Assembly (NCBI RefSeq): GCF_022568815.1
Contig: NZ_JAKZHX010000003.1
Span: 1 to 64,000, forward strand
Source: Undibacterium paludis
Lineage (GTDB): Bacteria > Pseudomonadota > Gammaproteobacteria > Burkholderiales > Burkholderiaceae_D
DNA: 64,000 nt
Reading direction: 5' to 3'
In this document: positions 56,626-64,000 of the stretch, piece after piece
Layout of the letters: each line of letters starts with the position of its first letter
Position numbering within the stretch: the stretch's first letter is position 1
Position numbers and translations under genes: made by a program
The notes under the pieces: model-generated
Told to the model about the DNA's origin: nothing
Database searches by the model: none
What the model saw: the letters and a program-made list of their open reading frames with translations, nothing else

Positions 56626-57528
56626 TTACTTGGTCTTCGCTGGAGCAGTATTGCCACCAATCAAAGACGGGCTCTTGAAATATTTAAAGAATTCCGAATT
56701 TGGATCCACAACCAATAAATCGGATTTATTCTTGAAGACTGCATTATAAGCGTCAAGGCTACGATAAAACTTATAAAATTCAGGATTTTGACCAAAAGCC
56801 TGTGCATATATCTGAGAAGCCTCTGCATCACCGGCACCGCGTATCTTTTGCGCCTCACGGAATGCCTCAGCCTTGATCACCAGCCTTTGCTTGTCAGCAT
56901 CAGCTCGAATTTCTTCTGATTCAGCAGCACCGGTGGAGCGCAGACCATTTGCCTCACGGGTACGTTCAGCCTTCATGCGATCGTAAACAGAGTTGTTAAT
57001 CTGCTCAACATAATCAACACGTTTGAGGCGAACATCCACAATTTCAACGCCAATATGCCTGGTTTCTTCTGATACTTTTTTCTTGATCGCATCCATCAAC
57101 TTGGCGCGCTGAGTCGAAATGACTTCACCTACCTTACGCTTGGTTATTTCATCATTCAGGGCAGCCTTGATGATTTGAGACATGCGGTCCTGCGCACTAC
57201 GCTCCACACCATTAAAGCTGACAAAATACAAACGTGGGTCTTTAATACGCCATTTCACGTAAGAATCCACCAGGATATTTTTCTTTTCCGATGTCACGAA
57301 ACGATCTGCAGACGAATTGTCTATGGTCAGAATACGCTTATCCAGAAACAGGACATTCTGGAATGGCGGTGGCAACTTGAAATGCAGCCCTGGCTCGCTG
57401 ATCACAGATTTGACCTCACCCAGCGCAAAAACGATGGCATGTGAGCGTTGGTCGACCACAAAAATAGTCGAATAAGCAATAAGAATTACTGCGCAAATTC
57501 CAACGATGAAAGTACCGAGCCTATTCAT
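56626..57528 (-). CDS. hflC: FtsH protease modulator HflC
   Basis: SPFH/band-7 membrane protein that with HflK forms the periplasmic cage around FtsH. 300 residues: an N-terminal signal-anchor helix (about 5-25), then a prohibitin-homology domain (FVVDQRSHAIVFALGEVK) and a long helical part with ERTREANGLRSTGAAESEEIRADAD. Its ATG shares one base with the hflK stop (TAATG), so the two are coupled. Confidence 0.95.
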   Translation of the reverse strand: MNRLGTFIVGICAVILIAYSTIFVVDQRSHAIVFALGEVKSVISEPGLHFKLPPPFQNVLFLDKRILTIDNSSADRFVTSEKKNILVDSYVKWRIKDPRLYFVSFNGVERSAQDRMSQIIKAALNDEITKRKVGEVISTQRAKLMDAIKKKVSEETRHIGVEIVDVRLKRVDYVEQINNSVYDRMKAERTREANGLRSTGAAESEEIRADADKQRLVIKAEAFREAQKIRGAGDAEASQIYAQAFGQNPEFYKFYRSLDAYNAVFKNKSDLLVVDPNSEFFKYFKSPSLIGGNTAPAKTK

Positions 57529-58760
57529 TATCGCCCCTCCCTTTCACGCGTGTCCCGATTATCTTTGGGGCGTCCATCTTTACCATAACGAATATCTACA
57601 GTTGGAATCTGGTCCGCAGCCGGAATAGTGGGTGCAGTATTGACGGGTGGGGATTTCGCCGCCCCTTGATCAGCCTGACCTGTCAACTTGTCCAGAGGCA
57701 GGTAAATCATGTTATTGCCGCTTTTACTATCGATCATGACTTTGCTTGTATTCGCAAAAATTTGCTGCATGGCGTCGAGATACATCCTGTCACGAGTAAT
57801 TGCAGGAGCTTTTTGGTATTCAGTCAGGATTTGCTGGAAGCGAGAGGCATTACCCTGTGCATTGGCGATGGTACTTGCCTTATAGGCTTCCGCCTCTTGT
57901 ATCATCCTGGATGCTTCACCACGCGCCTTTGGGATCACATCATTGGCGTAAGCAATACCTTCGTTCTTCAGACGTTCTTTGTCTTGCTTGGCTTTTTGCG
58001 CATCTTCAAATACGGCCTGCACCTGCTCCGGTGCCTGTACATTCTGCATGGTAACCTGGGCAACCTGTACGCCAGAACCATAGGCATCCAGTATTTTCTG
58101 CATACCAACATTGACATCAAGTGCTATTTTTTCACGGCCCTCGTACAAGACAAAATCCATGGTGCTTTTACCAACAATTTCACGAACTACTGTTTCCGCT
58201 ACCTGACGGATCATTTCTTCCTGGTCACGATTGTTGTATAACCAATCAGCAGCATTATTCAATTTATATTGAACGGCAAATTGAATATCAACAATATTCT
58301 CATCATCAGTCAGCATCAGCGAATCACGTTCTTTCGCGCCTTTTTTATAACCTATTTCTACCGTTCTGACTTGTGACAGGTTAACGATCTCGTGATTTTG
58401 TATGGGATAAGGCCAGCGCCAGTTAAAACCTGCTGAAGTCTGATGGCTGAGCTTGCCGAATGTCGTGATGACAGCGGTTTGCCCCTCTTGCACAATAAAG
58501 AAGCCGCTGGCCAGCCAGATCAGGACAACAATCGAAATAATCAGAGATGCACCCACTCGTGCACCTGCGGAGTCAGGTGAAAAATTCCCGTTGTCGCCAC
58601 CATTACCTTTTTGGCCAAAGAAACGGCTCAGCTTCTGGGTAAAGTCTTTCCACAACTGATCAAGATCAGGCGGACCTTCCGGAGGTTTTTTACCATTCTG
58701 GTTATTATTTTGATTATTGTTTTGAGAACCACGTCCCCATTGCGGGTCGTTCATCGACAT
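57528..58760 (-). CDS. hflK: FtsH protease modulator HflK
   Basis: Partner of HflC. The open frame reaches 58913, but that would overlap hflX by 86 nt; the ATG at 58760 (or 58754) begins M(S)MNDPQWGRGSQ, the family N-terminus, and gives 410 residues. An Asn/Gln-rich cytoplasmic start is followed by a transmembrane helix (about 73-97) and the SPFH domain (GFFIVQEGQTAVITTFGKL). The C-terminal part is Pro/Ala-rich. It belongs to hfq-hflX-hflK-hflC. Confidence 0.94.
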   Translation of the reverse strand: MSMNDPQWGRGSQNNNQNNNQNGKKPPEGPPDLDQLWKDFTQKLSRFFGQKGNGGDNGNFSPDSAGARVGASLIISIVVLIWLASGFFIVQEGQTAVITTFGKLSHQTSAGFNWRWPYPIQNHEIVNLSQVRTVEIGYKKGAKERDSLMLTDDENIVDIQFAVQYKLNNAADWLYNNRDQEEMIRQVAETVVREIVGKSTMDFVLYEGREKIALDVNVGMQKILDAYGSGVQVAQVTMQNVQAPEQVQAVFEDAQKAKQDKERLKNEGIAYANDVIPKARGEASRMIQEAEAYKASTIANAQGNASRFQQILTEYQKAPAITRDRMYLDAMQQIFANTSKVMIDSKSGNNMIYLPLDKLTGQADQGAAKSPPVNTAPTIPAADQIPTVDIRYGKDGRPKDNRDTREREGR

Positions 58761-58827
58761 GGTCAAACCAATTCTTTTGAGAAGTGAAACAAGCATTCTG
58801 TCGCTATCCAATGAATAGTGGGTTGGA

Positions 58828-59955
58828 CTACTGAAGATTAAAGCGTGCATCAAGATCTTCTGGCAGGTCGTTTTGCCCCTTGCCAGCACTCTTTGCCAAT
58901 GCGAATTCTGCAATTGATTCGCGTAATAAAGCTACACCTGCCCCGGTACGAGCGCTCAAAAAAACCCGTTGAATTTTATCATATTCATCCAGCTCAACCG
59001 CAGGCTCCAAACCTACCAAGTCAATCTTATTCCACACAAGTATCTGTGGAATATGGTCGGCACCTATCTCTTTTAACACATGATTGACTTGCTGAATCTG
59101 ATCAAACCTGACCGGACTGCCCGCATCGACCACATGCAACAGCAGATCTGCGTGAATGGTTTCTTCCAGAGTAGCCCTGAACGCCGCCACCAGTTGATGT
59201 GGCAACTCACGAATGAAACCGACAGTATCAGAAATCACGACATTGCCTGCGTCACCAAGATAAAGGCGGCGTGAAGTGGTATCCAAGGTAGCGAACAATT
59301 GATTCGCAGCATAAGCACCAGCCTTTGTCAGGACATTAAACAAGCTGGATTTACCCGCGTTGGTATAGCCGACCAGAGAAATTGACAAGGTATTGCTACG
59401 ACCGCGTGAGCGACGCTGCGTTTCCCTTTGTTTATGCAATTTGTCGAGCTTTTGCTTGAGCATTTTCACCCGGTCACCCAACAAGCGGCGATCAGTTTCC
59501 AATTGGGTTTCACCTGGACCGCGCAAACCAATACCGCCCTTTTGCCTTTCCAAGTGAGTCCAGCCACGTATCAGGCGCGTTGCCAGATGCTGTAACTGTG
59601 CCAATTCAACTTGAACCTTACCCTCATGGCTTTGCGCACGTTGTGCAAAAATATCAAGAATCAGACTGGTACGGTCAAGCACTCTGACTTTCAGGTGACG
59701 CTCAAGGTTTCTTTGTTGCGCTGGAGAAAGTGCATGATTGAATATGACGATTTCCAATGCATTATCAGTAACAGCGTGTGCAATCTCATCAGCCTTGCCG
59801 CTACCGACAAACAAGGCTGCGTCGGGACTTGCCCGCTTGCAAGTGATGGTTGTAACGGGCTCCGCCCCCGCAGATTGCGAGAGTAAAGACAGCTCTTCCA
59901 GACTAGCGGCAAAGTCGTCCTTGCCGAAATCAACACCGACTAGAGCGGCGCGCAT
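58828..59955 (-). CDS. hflX: Ribosome-associated GTPase HflX
   Basis: GTPase that splits stalled ribosomes under stress. 375 residues: an N-terminal HflX domain with the Gly-rich RGPGETQLETDRR motif, a helical linker (VKMLKQKLDKLHKQRETQRRSR), and a G domain with GYTNAGKSSLFN (P-loop), DTVGFIRELPH and NKID. Located between hfq and hflK, as in many proteobacteria. Confidence 0.95.
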   Translation of the reverse strand: MRAALVGVDFGKDDFAASLEELSLLSQSAGAEPVTTITCKRASPDAALFVGSGKADEIAHAVTDNALEIVIFNHALSPAQQRNLERHLKVRVLDRTSLILDIFAQRAQSHEGKVQVELAQLQHLATRLIRGWTHLERQKGGIGLRGPGETQLETDRRLLGDRVKMLKQKLDKLHKQRETQRRSRGRSNTLSISLVGYTNAGKSSLFNVLTKAGAYAANQLFATLDTTSRRLYLGDAGNVVISDTVGFIRELPHQLVAAFRATLEETIHADLLLHVVDAGSPVRFDQIQQVNHVLKEIGADHIPQILVWNKIDLVGLEPAVELDEYDKIQRVFLSARTGAGVALLRESIAEFALAKSAGKGQNDLPEDLDARFNLQ

Positions 59956-59990
59956 AGACGACTTCTTTCCAATAATTCAGCACTCAAAAA

Positions 59991-60227
59991 TTACTCAGCT
60001 TCCTGCTCTGTATTGATGCTCACTGCGCGTGCCGGGACGACAGTGGAAATAGCGTGCTTGTAGACCATCTGCGTCACGGTATTACGCAGCAAAACCACAT
60101 ATTGATCAAAAGATTCAATATGACCTTGCAGCTTGATGCCATTGACCAGATAAATTGATACAGGAATATGCTCTTTACGCAAAGCGTTCAGAAATGGGTC
60201 TTGTAATAATTGCCCTTTATTGCTCAT
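59991..60227 (-). CDS. hfq: RNA chaperone Hfq
   Basis: Hexameric Sm-like protein that pairs small RNAs with mRNAs. 78 residues: [31 protein letters not shown] (Sm1) and the YKHAIST Sm2 motif are intact; the acidic tail is short ([10 protein letters not shown]), as in other betaproteobacteria. A 184-bp gap separates it from der and contains a 7-6-7 palindrome. Confidence 0.98.
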   Translation of the reverse strand: MSNKGQLLQDPFLNALRKEHIPVSIYLVNGIKLQGHIESFDQYVVLLRNTVTQMVYKHAISTVVPARAVSINTEQEAE

Positions 60228-60298
60228 AACAGCTCCATTGTGTTGTTGTGATTAGGAGTTGGGGACTACTTAACAAAATACAAGTATTCCCAGAAGTT

Positions 60299-60318
60299 GA
60301 TTACAAAGTAATGTAATC
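60299..60318. promoter_or_regulatory. Palindrome upstream of hfq
   Basis: GATTACA-6 bp-TGTAATC, a perfect 20-bp inverted repeat about 72 bp before the hfq start. Its size suits a dimeric regulator; no regulator can be named. Chance cannot be excluded. Confidence 0.3.
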
Positions 60319-60411
60319 TATTTTCATCTTAATTGCATATCCCTTGCTTAAATTTCATTGCAAAAGGAGATGAACCAAGCTTTTTTTACATTTTGATACT
60401 TGCCTGCAAAT

Positions 60412-61755
60412 CTACTTGGACGACTTGTCAAACGGATTCTTGCCCGAACGCATTTCAATTCTCAGGGGAGTCCCTGTCAATGAGAAAGTCTCACGGAAAT
60501 GTTTTTCCAGATAACGTTTATAGACATCGCCCACTGCTTCCAATGCATTACCATGAATAACAATGATAGGTGGATTTTGCCCACCTTGATGAGCGTACCG
60601 TAGCTTGGGTCGAATAGAACCTTTACGCTTGGGTTGCTGATGTTCTACCGCCTCAATCAGGGCACGCGTCAGTTTGGGCGTGGACAAGTTGACCATCGCA
60701 GCAGCATAAGCTGCATCAATGGACTTCATCAAAGGACCTATGCCTGTCGACTTCAATGCTGAAATGAAGTGGAATTTGGCAAAAGTCAGGAAATTCAGCT
60801 TGCGCTCGATATCCATTTTGATTTCATCGCGCCTGTCGCTCTGCAGGCCATCCCATTTATTGACGCCAACTACCAGGGCACGGCCAGATTCCAGAATAAA
60901 ACCAGCAATATGCGCGTCCTGCTCGGAAATATCCTGCTGGGCATCAAGCAATAGCAAAACCACATTGGCTTCAGACACCGACTGCAAAGTCTTCACAACG
61001 GAAAACTTCTCTATCGCCTCAAACACTTTACCGCGACGGCGGATACCAGCAGTATCAATCAGGGAGTAGTGCTTGCCATCGCGTTCAAACGGGATTTCTA
61101 TGGAATCGCGCGTCGTACCCGGCATATCGAAAGCAATCACCCTGTCTTCACCCAGCAGGGTATTGACCAGGGTCGACTTGCCAACATTGGGCCGACCGAC
61201 AATAGCGATTCTGATACCTCTTACGTCAGGCTCTGGCTCTTCCAGTTCTGGCGGGCGCTGGGCAAATGCGATATCGAGCATTTCCTCAACCAGATCAGCC
61301 ACGCCATCACCATGAGCAGAAGAAATCACATAAGGATCACCAAGTCCTAACTCATAAAAATCTGCAGTAACCGAGGTATATTTCATCCCCTCAGCCTTGT
61401 TTACTACCAACATGACAGAGCGGCCGGATTTACGTAAAAAATCTGTGATGGTTTTATCATGTGGCGTCAAACCCTGACGTCCATCAACGATGAAAACGAC
61501 AACATCAGCTTCAGCCACGGCCTGCTTGGTTTGCTTGGCCATTTCATGCATGATGCCTTCTTTGGCGACAGGTTCGAAACCACCTGTATCAATCACCAGG
61601 AACGGGCGTTCACCAACACGTCCTTCGCCATAGTGTCTGTCCCTGGTCAAACCTGGCAAGTCTGCAACCAGGGCATCGCGAGAACGGGTGAGCCGATTGA
61701 ACAGCGTGGATTTGCCGACATTGGGTCGGCCTATAAGTGCGATAACCGGCTTCAT
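60412..61755 (-). CDS. der: Ribosome assembly GTPase Der (EngA)
   Basis: Essential GTPase with two tandem G domains, needed for 50S subunit maturation. 447 residues. P-loops GRPNVGKST occur at 9-17 and 187-195, each with its own DxxG and NKxD (VVNKAEG, GVNKWDG) motifs, followed by a C-terminal KH-like domain ([14 protein letters not shown]). It starts 5 bp after bamB. Confidence 0.97.
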   Translation of the reverse strand: MKPVIALIGRPNVGKSTLFNRLTRSRDALVADLPGLTRDRHYGEGRVGERPFLVIDTGGFEPVAKEGIMHEMAKQTKQAVAEADVVVFIVDGRQGLTPHDKTITDFLRKSGRSVMLVVNKAEGMKYTSVTADFYELGLGDPYVISSAHGDGVADLVEEMLDIAFAQRPPELEEPEPDVRGIRIAIVGRPNVGKSTLVNTLLGEDRVIAFDMPGTTRDSIEIPFERDGKHYSLIDTAGIRRRGKVFEAIEKFSVVKTLQSVSEANVVLLLLDAQQDISEQDAHIAGFILESGRALVVGVNKWDGLQSDRRDEIKMDIERKLNFLTFAKFHFISALKSTGIGPLMKSIDAAYAAAMVNLSTPKLTRALIEAVEHQQPKRKGSIRPKLRYAHQGGQNPPIIVIHGNALEAVGDVYKRYLEKHFRETFSLTGTPLRIEMRSGKNPFDKSSK

Positions 61756-61760
61756 TATTA

Positions 61761-62921
61761 TTACTCGGTTGCAAGAGCAACCACTGATCCTGATTTTGTT
61801 TGGACGATCAGCTTGGTATCGACAACCAAAGGTGCCGCGACTATCTGACTACCGTCAGTAGCTATTCGTCCGATAAAAGAACCATCTTCCCTTGAAAGAA
61901 AATGGACATAGCCTGCCATATCACCGACCGCAACTGCACGGTCATATGAGACAGGTGCCGATAAACGGCGATAACTGAGTTTGTCATTACGCCAGGCGCT
62001 GGCGCCACCATTGCGCGCATAGGCGTTGACGGCACCGCTAACGTCAGCGGCAAATACAAAGCGCTCATCGACGCTGACACCAACATCACTGGATAGAGCC
62101 TTACCCCAGCGCAACGCGCCGGTACCAAGGTCAAAGCAGGCAACCCGTCCCTGATAGGACGAGGCGCAAATATCACGCCCCAGAACGACAGGAGCACCCG
62201 ACACATCGGCAACACGTTCCAACTCGGTTGCACCTTTAGGCTCACCAACTGTCGCCTCCCAGCGCACACCACCGTTATTCAGCGCCAGCGCAGCCATACG
62301 GCCACCAGGCAAGGCAACGACAGCCTGCTGCTCGACAATTACGATACCCGGCGCCAGACGCAAGGTCAGCGGCGGCAAAGGACGCTCTACCGACCATTTA
62401 CGTTCGCCCGACTTGACATCATAGGCGCTGACCTGGTTATCGATGCTTCGCACCACGACCACCCCCTGCCCCACGGCCGGGGCAGAAAGAATTTCATTGG
62501 TACTTTGCTTCTTCCACAATAGCTTGCCATCAAGATCAAATGCCAGTATCTGGCCTTTTTCACCGGCCACCACCACCGCATCCGCATCTGCACCAACTCC
62601 GGCTGTCAGTCGCATACCAGCATTGATGCGCCAGACTACGCGACCTGTCGCCAATTCTATTCGCGCCAGCGTACCATCAGCTGCCGCAACATAAACATTT
62701 TGTGCAACAGAAACCGGGGAAAACACATAATTACCTGCGCCCCCCACCGCAACAGTCCAGCTTGATTTGACTGCCATCGTCGACTTAATTTCTGTCAACA
62801 CAGCCGGTTGATTTTTTGTATCTGATCTTCCAGAAAATGGATTCAGTGAAGACAGCGCAGAGCAACCGGACAATGCCAGAAAGGCAGAAGATGCAAGAAG
62901 CAGTTTGGCAGAAAATTGCAT
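61761..62921 (-). CDS. bamB: Outer membrane assembly lipoprotein BamB
   Basis: Accessory lipoprotein of the BAM complex, an eight-bladed beta-propeller. 386 residues. The lipobox LSGC puts the acylated cysteine at C20. Repeated PQQ-like blades follow (for example [21 protein letters not shown]). Located between yfgM and der, the standard arrangement. Confidence 0.95.
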   Translation of the reverse strand: MQFSAKLLLASSAFLALSGCSALSSLNPFSGRSDTKNQPAVLTEIKSTMAVKSSWTVAVGGAGNYVFSPVSVAQNVYVAAADGTLARIELATGRVVWRINAGMRLTAGVGADADAVVVAGEKGQILAFDLDGKLLWKKQSTNEILSAPAVGQGVVVVRSIDNQVSAYDVKSGERKWSVERPLPPLTLRLAPGIVIVEQQAVVALPGGRMAALALNNGGVRWEATVGEPKGATELERVADVSGAPVVLGRDICASSYQGRVACFDLGTGALRWGKALSSDVGVSVDERFVFAADVSGAVNAYARNGGASAWRNDKLSYRRLSAPVSYDRAVAVGDMAGYVHFLSREDGSFIGRIATDGSQIVAAPLVVDTKLIVQTKSGSVVALATE

Positions 62922-62933
62922 GTATGAGTCCTC

Positions 62934-63590
62934 TTATTTGCTAACAACTTTTGTTTCTGTCGCACCGCCAATGACATCAAGTTTCATCTGCAAAGCTTGG
63001 CGACCAGGGCTCTTTTCAGTCATTTTTTCCAAAGCAGCCTTGTAGGCTGTTCGGGCATCATCAATCTTGTTCTGGGCAACATAGATGTCACCTTTGGCGT
63101 CGAGCACATCAGCATCGAATTCAGCAGGGAAAGTACCCGCCAGCTGTTTTAATCCTTCATCATAAGCTTTCTCATCGAGTGCTATACCCGCCAGGCGTAT
63201 TCTTGCCAGAGCCTGATATTCCTCAGTCTTGCCATTGTCAACCACCCATTGCAACTGTGCTTTGGCCGCTTTAAGATCATTCGCGTCAAATGCACTTTTG
63301 GCAGCAACCAATGCTGCCATAGGCGCATAACTGGTTGTGGCAAACTTGGCCTTCAGGTCGTCAGCAGCCCTTTGCACTTTGCCATAGTCTTTGGCCGTAA
63401 TGGATTTTTGCATCTCTTCATACAACTGGGATGCCTGTGCCGATTGATTTCTTTGATGTGAAGTCCAGGCAGTCCAGGCTGCGTAGGAACCGAGTACGAT
63501 GATCAACAGCCAGGTGACGAGGTTACCGTATTTTTTCCAGGTTGCCTTCAGGGTTTCAAGTTGCTCTTGTTCTTCTAAATCGTATGCCAT
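62934..63590 (-). CDS. YfgM family tetratricopeptide protein
   Basis: Inner-membrane protein of 218 residues with a short cytoplasmic N-terminus (YDLEEQEQLETLKATWKKYG), one transmembrane helix (about 23-42) and a periplasmic TPR-like domain (50-205). In E. coli YfgM is an ancillary SecYEG/PpiD-associated protein involved in periplasmic chaperoning. Lies 12 bp before bamB and 45 bp after hisS. Confidence 0.9.
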   Translation of the reverse strand: MAYDLEEQEQLETLKATWKKYGNLVTWLLIIVLGSYAAWTAWTSHQRNQSAQASQLYEEMQKSITAKDYGKVQRAADDLKAKFATTSYAPMAALVAAKSAFDANDLKAAKAQLQWVVDNGKTEEYQALARIRLAGIALDEKAYDEGLKQLAGTFPAEFDADVLDAKGDIYVAQNKIDDARTAYKAALEKMTEKSPGRQALQMKLDVIGGATETKVVSK

Positions 63591-63635
63591 AGCGTCTGTT
63601 GTTATTTATGTTATAAATGAAAAAATAAATCAAAA

Positions 63636-64000
63636 TCAATGGTGAACATGGTGATGATCAGGGTCATCACAGCAGTGCTCTTCACCGCCACCTGCGATCT
63701 GATCAACCAGATAATCAACGGCAGTACCAAACGGTACGTTGACCTGATTGTTTTCGGTCTCACCAGCACGCATTTCCTTGATGCTGACAGTATTATTGCT
63801 TGCCTCATCCTCACCGATGATAACGGCGTAAGCTGCACCGCTACCGTCGGCTTTTTTCATTTGCGATTTGAAGCTGCCCACACCAGTCGCCGTAGCGCAA
63901 TGTAACACAACATCAAGTCCGGCATCCCGCAAACGTTCGCCAAGGACCATGGCTTGCATCTGTGCCTCTTCACCCTGGTGCACCAGGTATACGTCGCACA
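63636..64000 (-). CDS. hisS: Histidyl-tRNA synthetase, C-terminal part (cut by window edge)
   Basis: The last about 121 residues of HisS, reading in from the right edge. It corresponds to the anticodon-binding domain: DVYLVHQGEEAQ at the start, LRDAGLDVVLHC, GSFKSQMKKADGSGAAYAVIIGEDE, and VPFGTAVDYLVDQI. The protein ends in an unusual Cys/His/Asp-rich tail, EEHCCDDPDHHHVHH, beyond the normal fold; it could bind a metal ion. First gene seen of hisS-yfgM-bamB-der. Confidence 0.93.
   Translation of the reverse strand, partial: CDVYLVHQGEEAQMQAMVLGERLRDAGLDVVLHCATATGVGSFKSQMKKADGSGAAYAVIIGEDEASNNTVSIKEMRAGETENNQVNVPFGTAVDYLVDQIAGGGEEHCCDDPDHHHVHH

Overview
This window is a contiguous piece of chromosome from a motile betaproteobacterium. 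Gene order and protein sequences fit Burkholderiales. Three things point to family Oxalobacteraceae, perhaps an Undibacterium-like organism: the hisS-yfgM-bamB-der-hfq-hflX-hflK-hflC-hisZ-purA order, the fliE / fliFGHIJK / fliLMNOPQR layout, and a base composition that looks close to 50% GC by eye. The genus is an inference, because no database search was possible. I saw no transposase, prophage, CRISPR array or rRNA.

Layout. (1) 1-8.3 kb, minus strand: tRNA-Ser, a GGDEF/EAL cyclic-di-GMP enzyme coupled to an HDOD protein, the tightly packed set rph-rdgB-hemW, then a PP2C phosphatase and a Hanks-type kinase. (2) 8.4-19 kb: yicC, a secreted alpha/beta hydrolase next to an OhrR-type regulator, gmk-rpoZ-spoT (nucleotide and stringent-response genes), a DUF3422 membrane protein, greB, an orphan response regulator and a diguanylate cyclase. 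(3) 19.2-27.1 kb, minus strand: an eight-gene overlapping operon. It encodes CDP-glucose synthesis and dehydration, a 3,5-epimerase-like protein, a sugar C-methyltransferase, a hexapeptide acyltransferase, an NAD-dependent epimerase/reductase, a CmcI-like methyltransferase and a TPR protein with an O-GlcNAc-transferase-like (GT41) domain. It is divergent from flagellin and is the best candidate here for a little-described system, a dedicated flagellin glycosylation pathway. (4) 27.4-48.5 kb: a large flagellar region. fliC-flaG-fliD-fliS-fliT is followed by a second FliK-like gene, a stand-alone FlhB C-terminal-domain protein and the flagellar brake ycgR. Then come fliE (opposite strand), fliFGHIJK and fliLMNOPQR, with the NAD(P)HX repair gene nnrDE overlapping fliR. 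Two clear FliA (sigma-28) promoters precede fliC and fliD. (5) 48.5-64 kb: cysE, rlmB and rnr, a tandem duplication of tRNA-Leu(CAG), and a long minus-strand housekeeping run from partial hisS to a phosphoribosyltransferase.

How the parts connect. Cyclic-di-GMP enzymes at both ends of the first 19 kb could feed the YcgR brake encoded inside the flagellar locus. The sugar operon probably decorates the flagellin made from the divergent promoter. The flagellar genes supply filament, cap, chaperones, C-ring, export ATPase complex and export gate; hook, rod, flhBA, motor and chemotaxis genes are not in the window. Several starts were moved from the longest possible reading frame to a better-supported internal start (overlapping stop/start or a Shine-Dalgarno site), as noted per gene.
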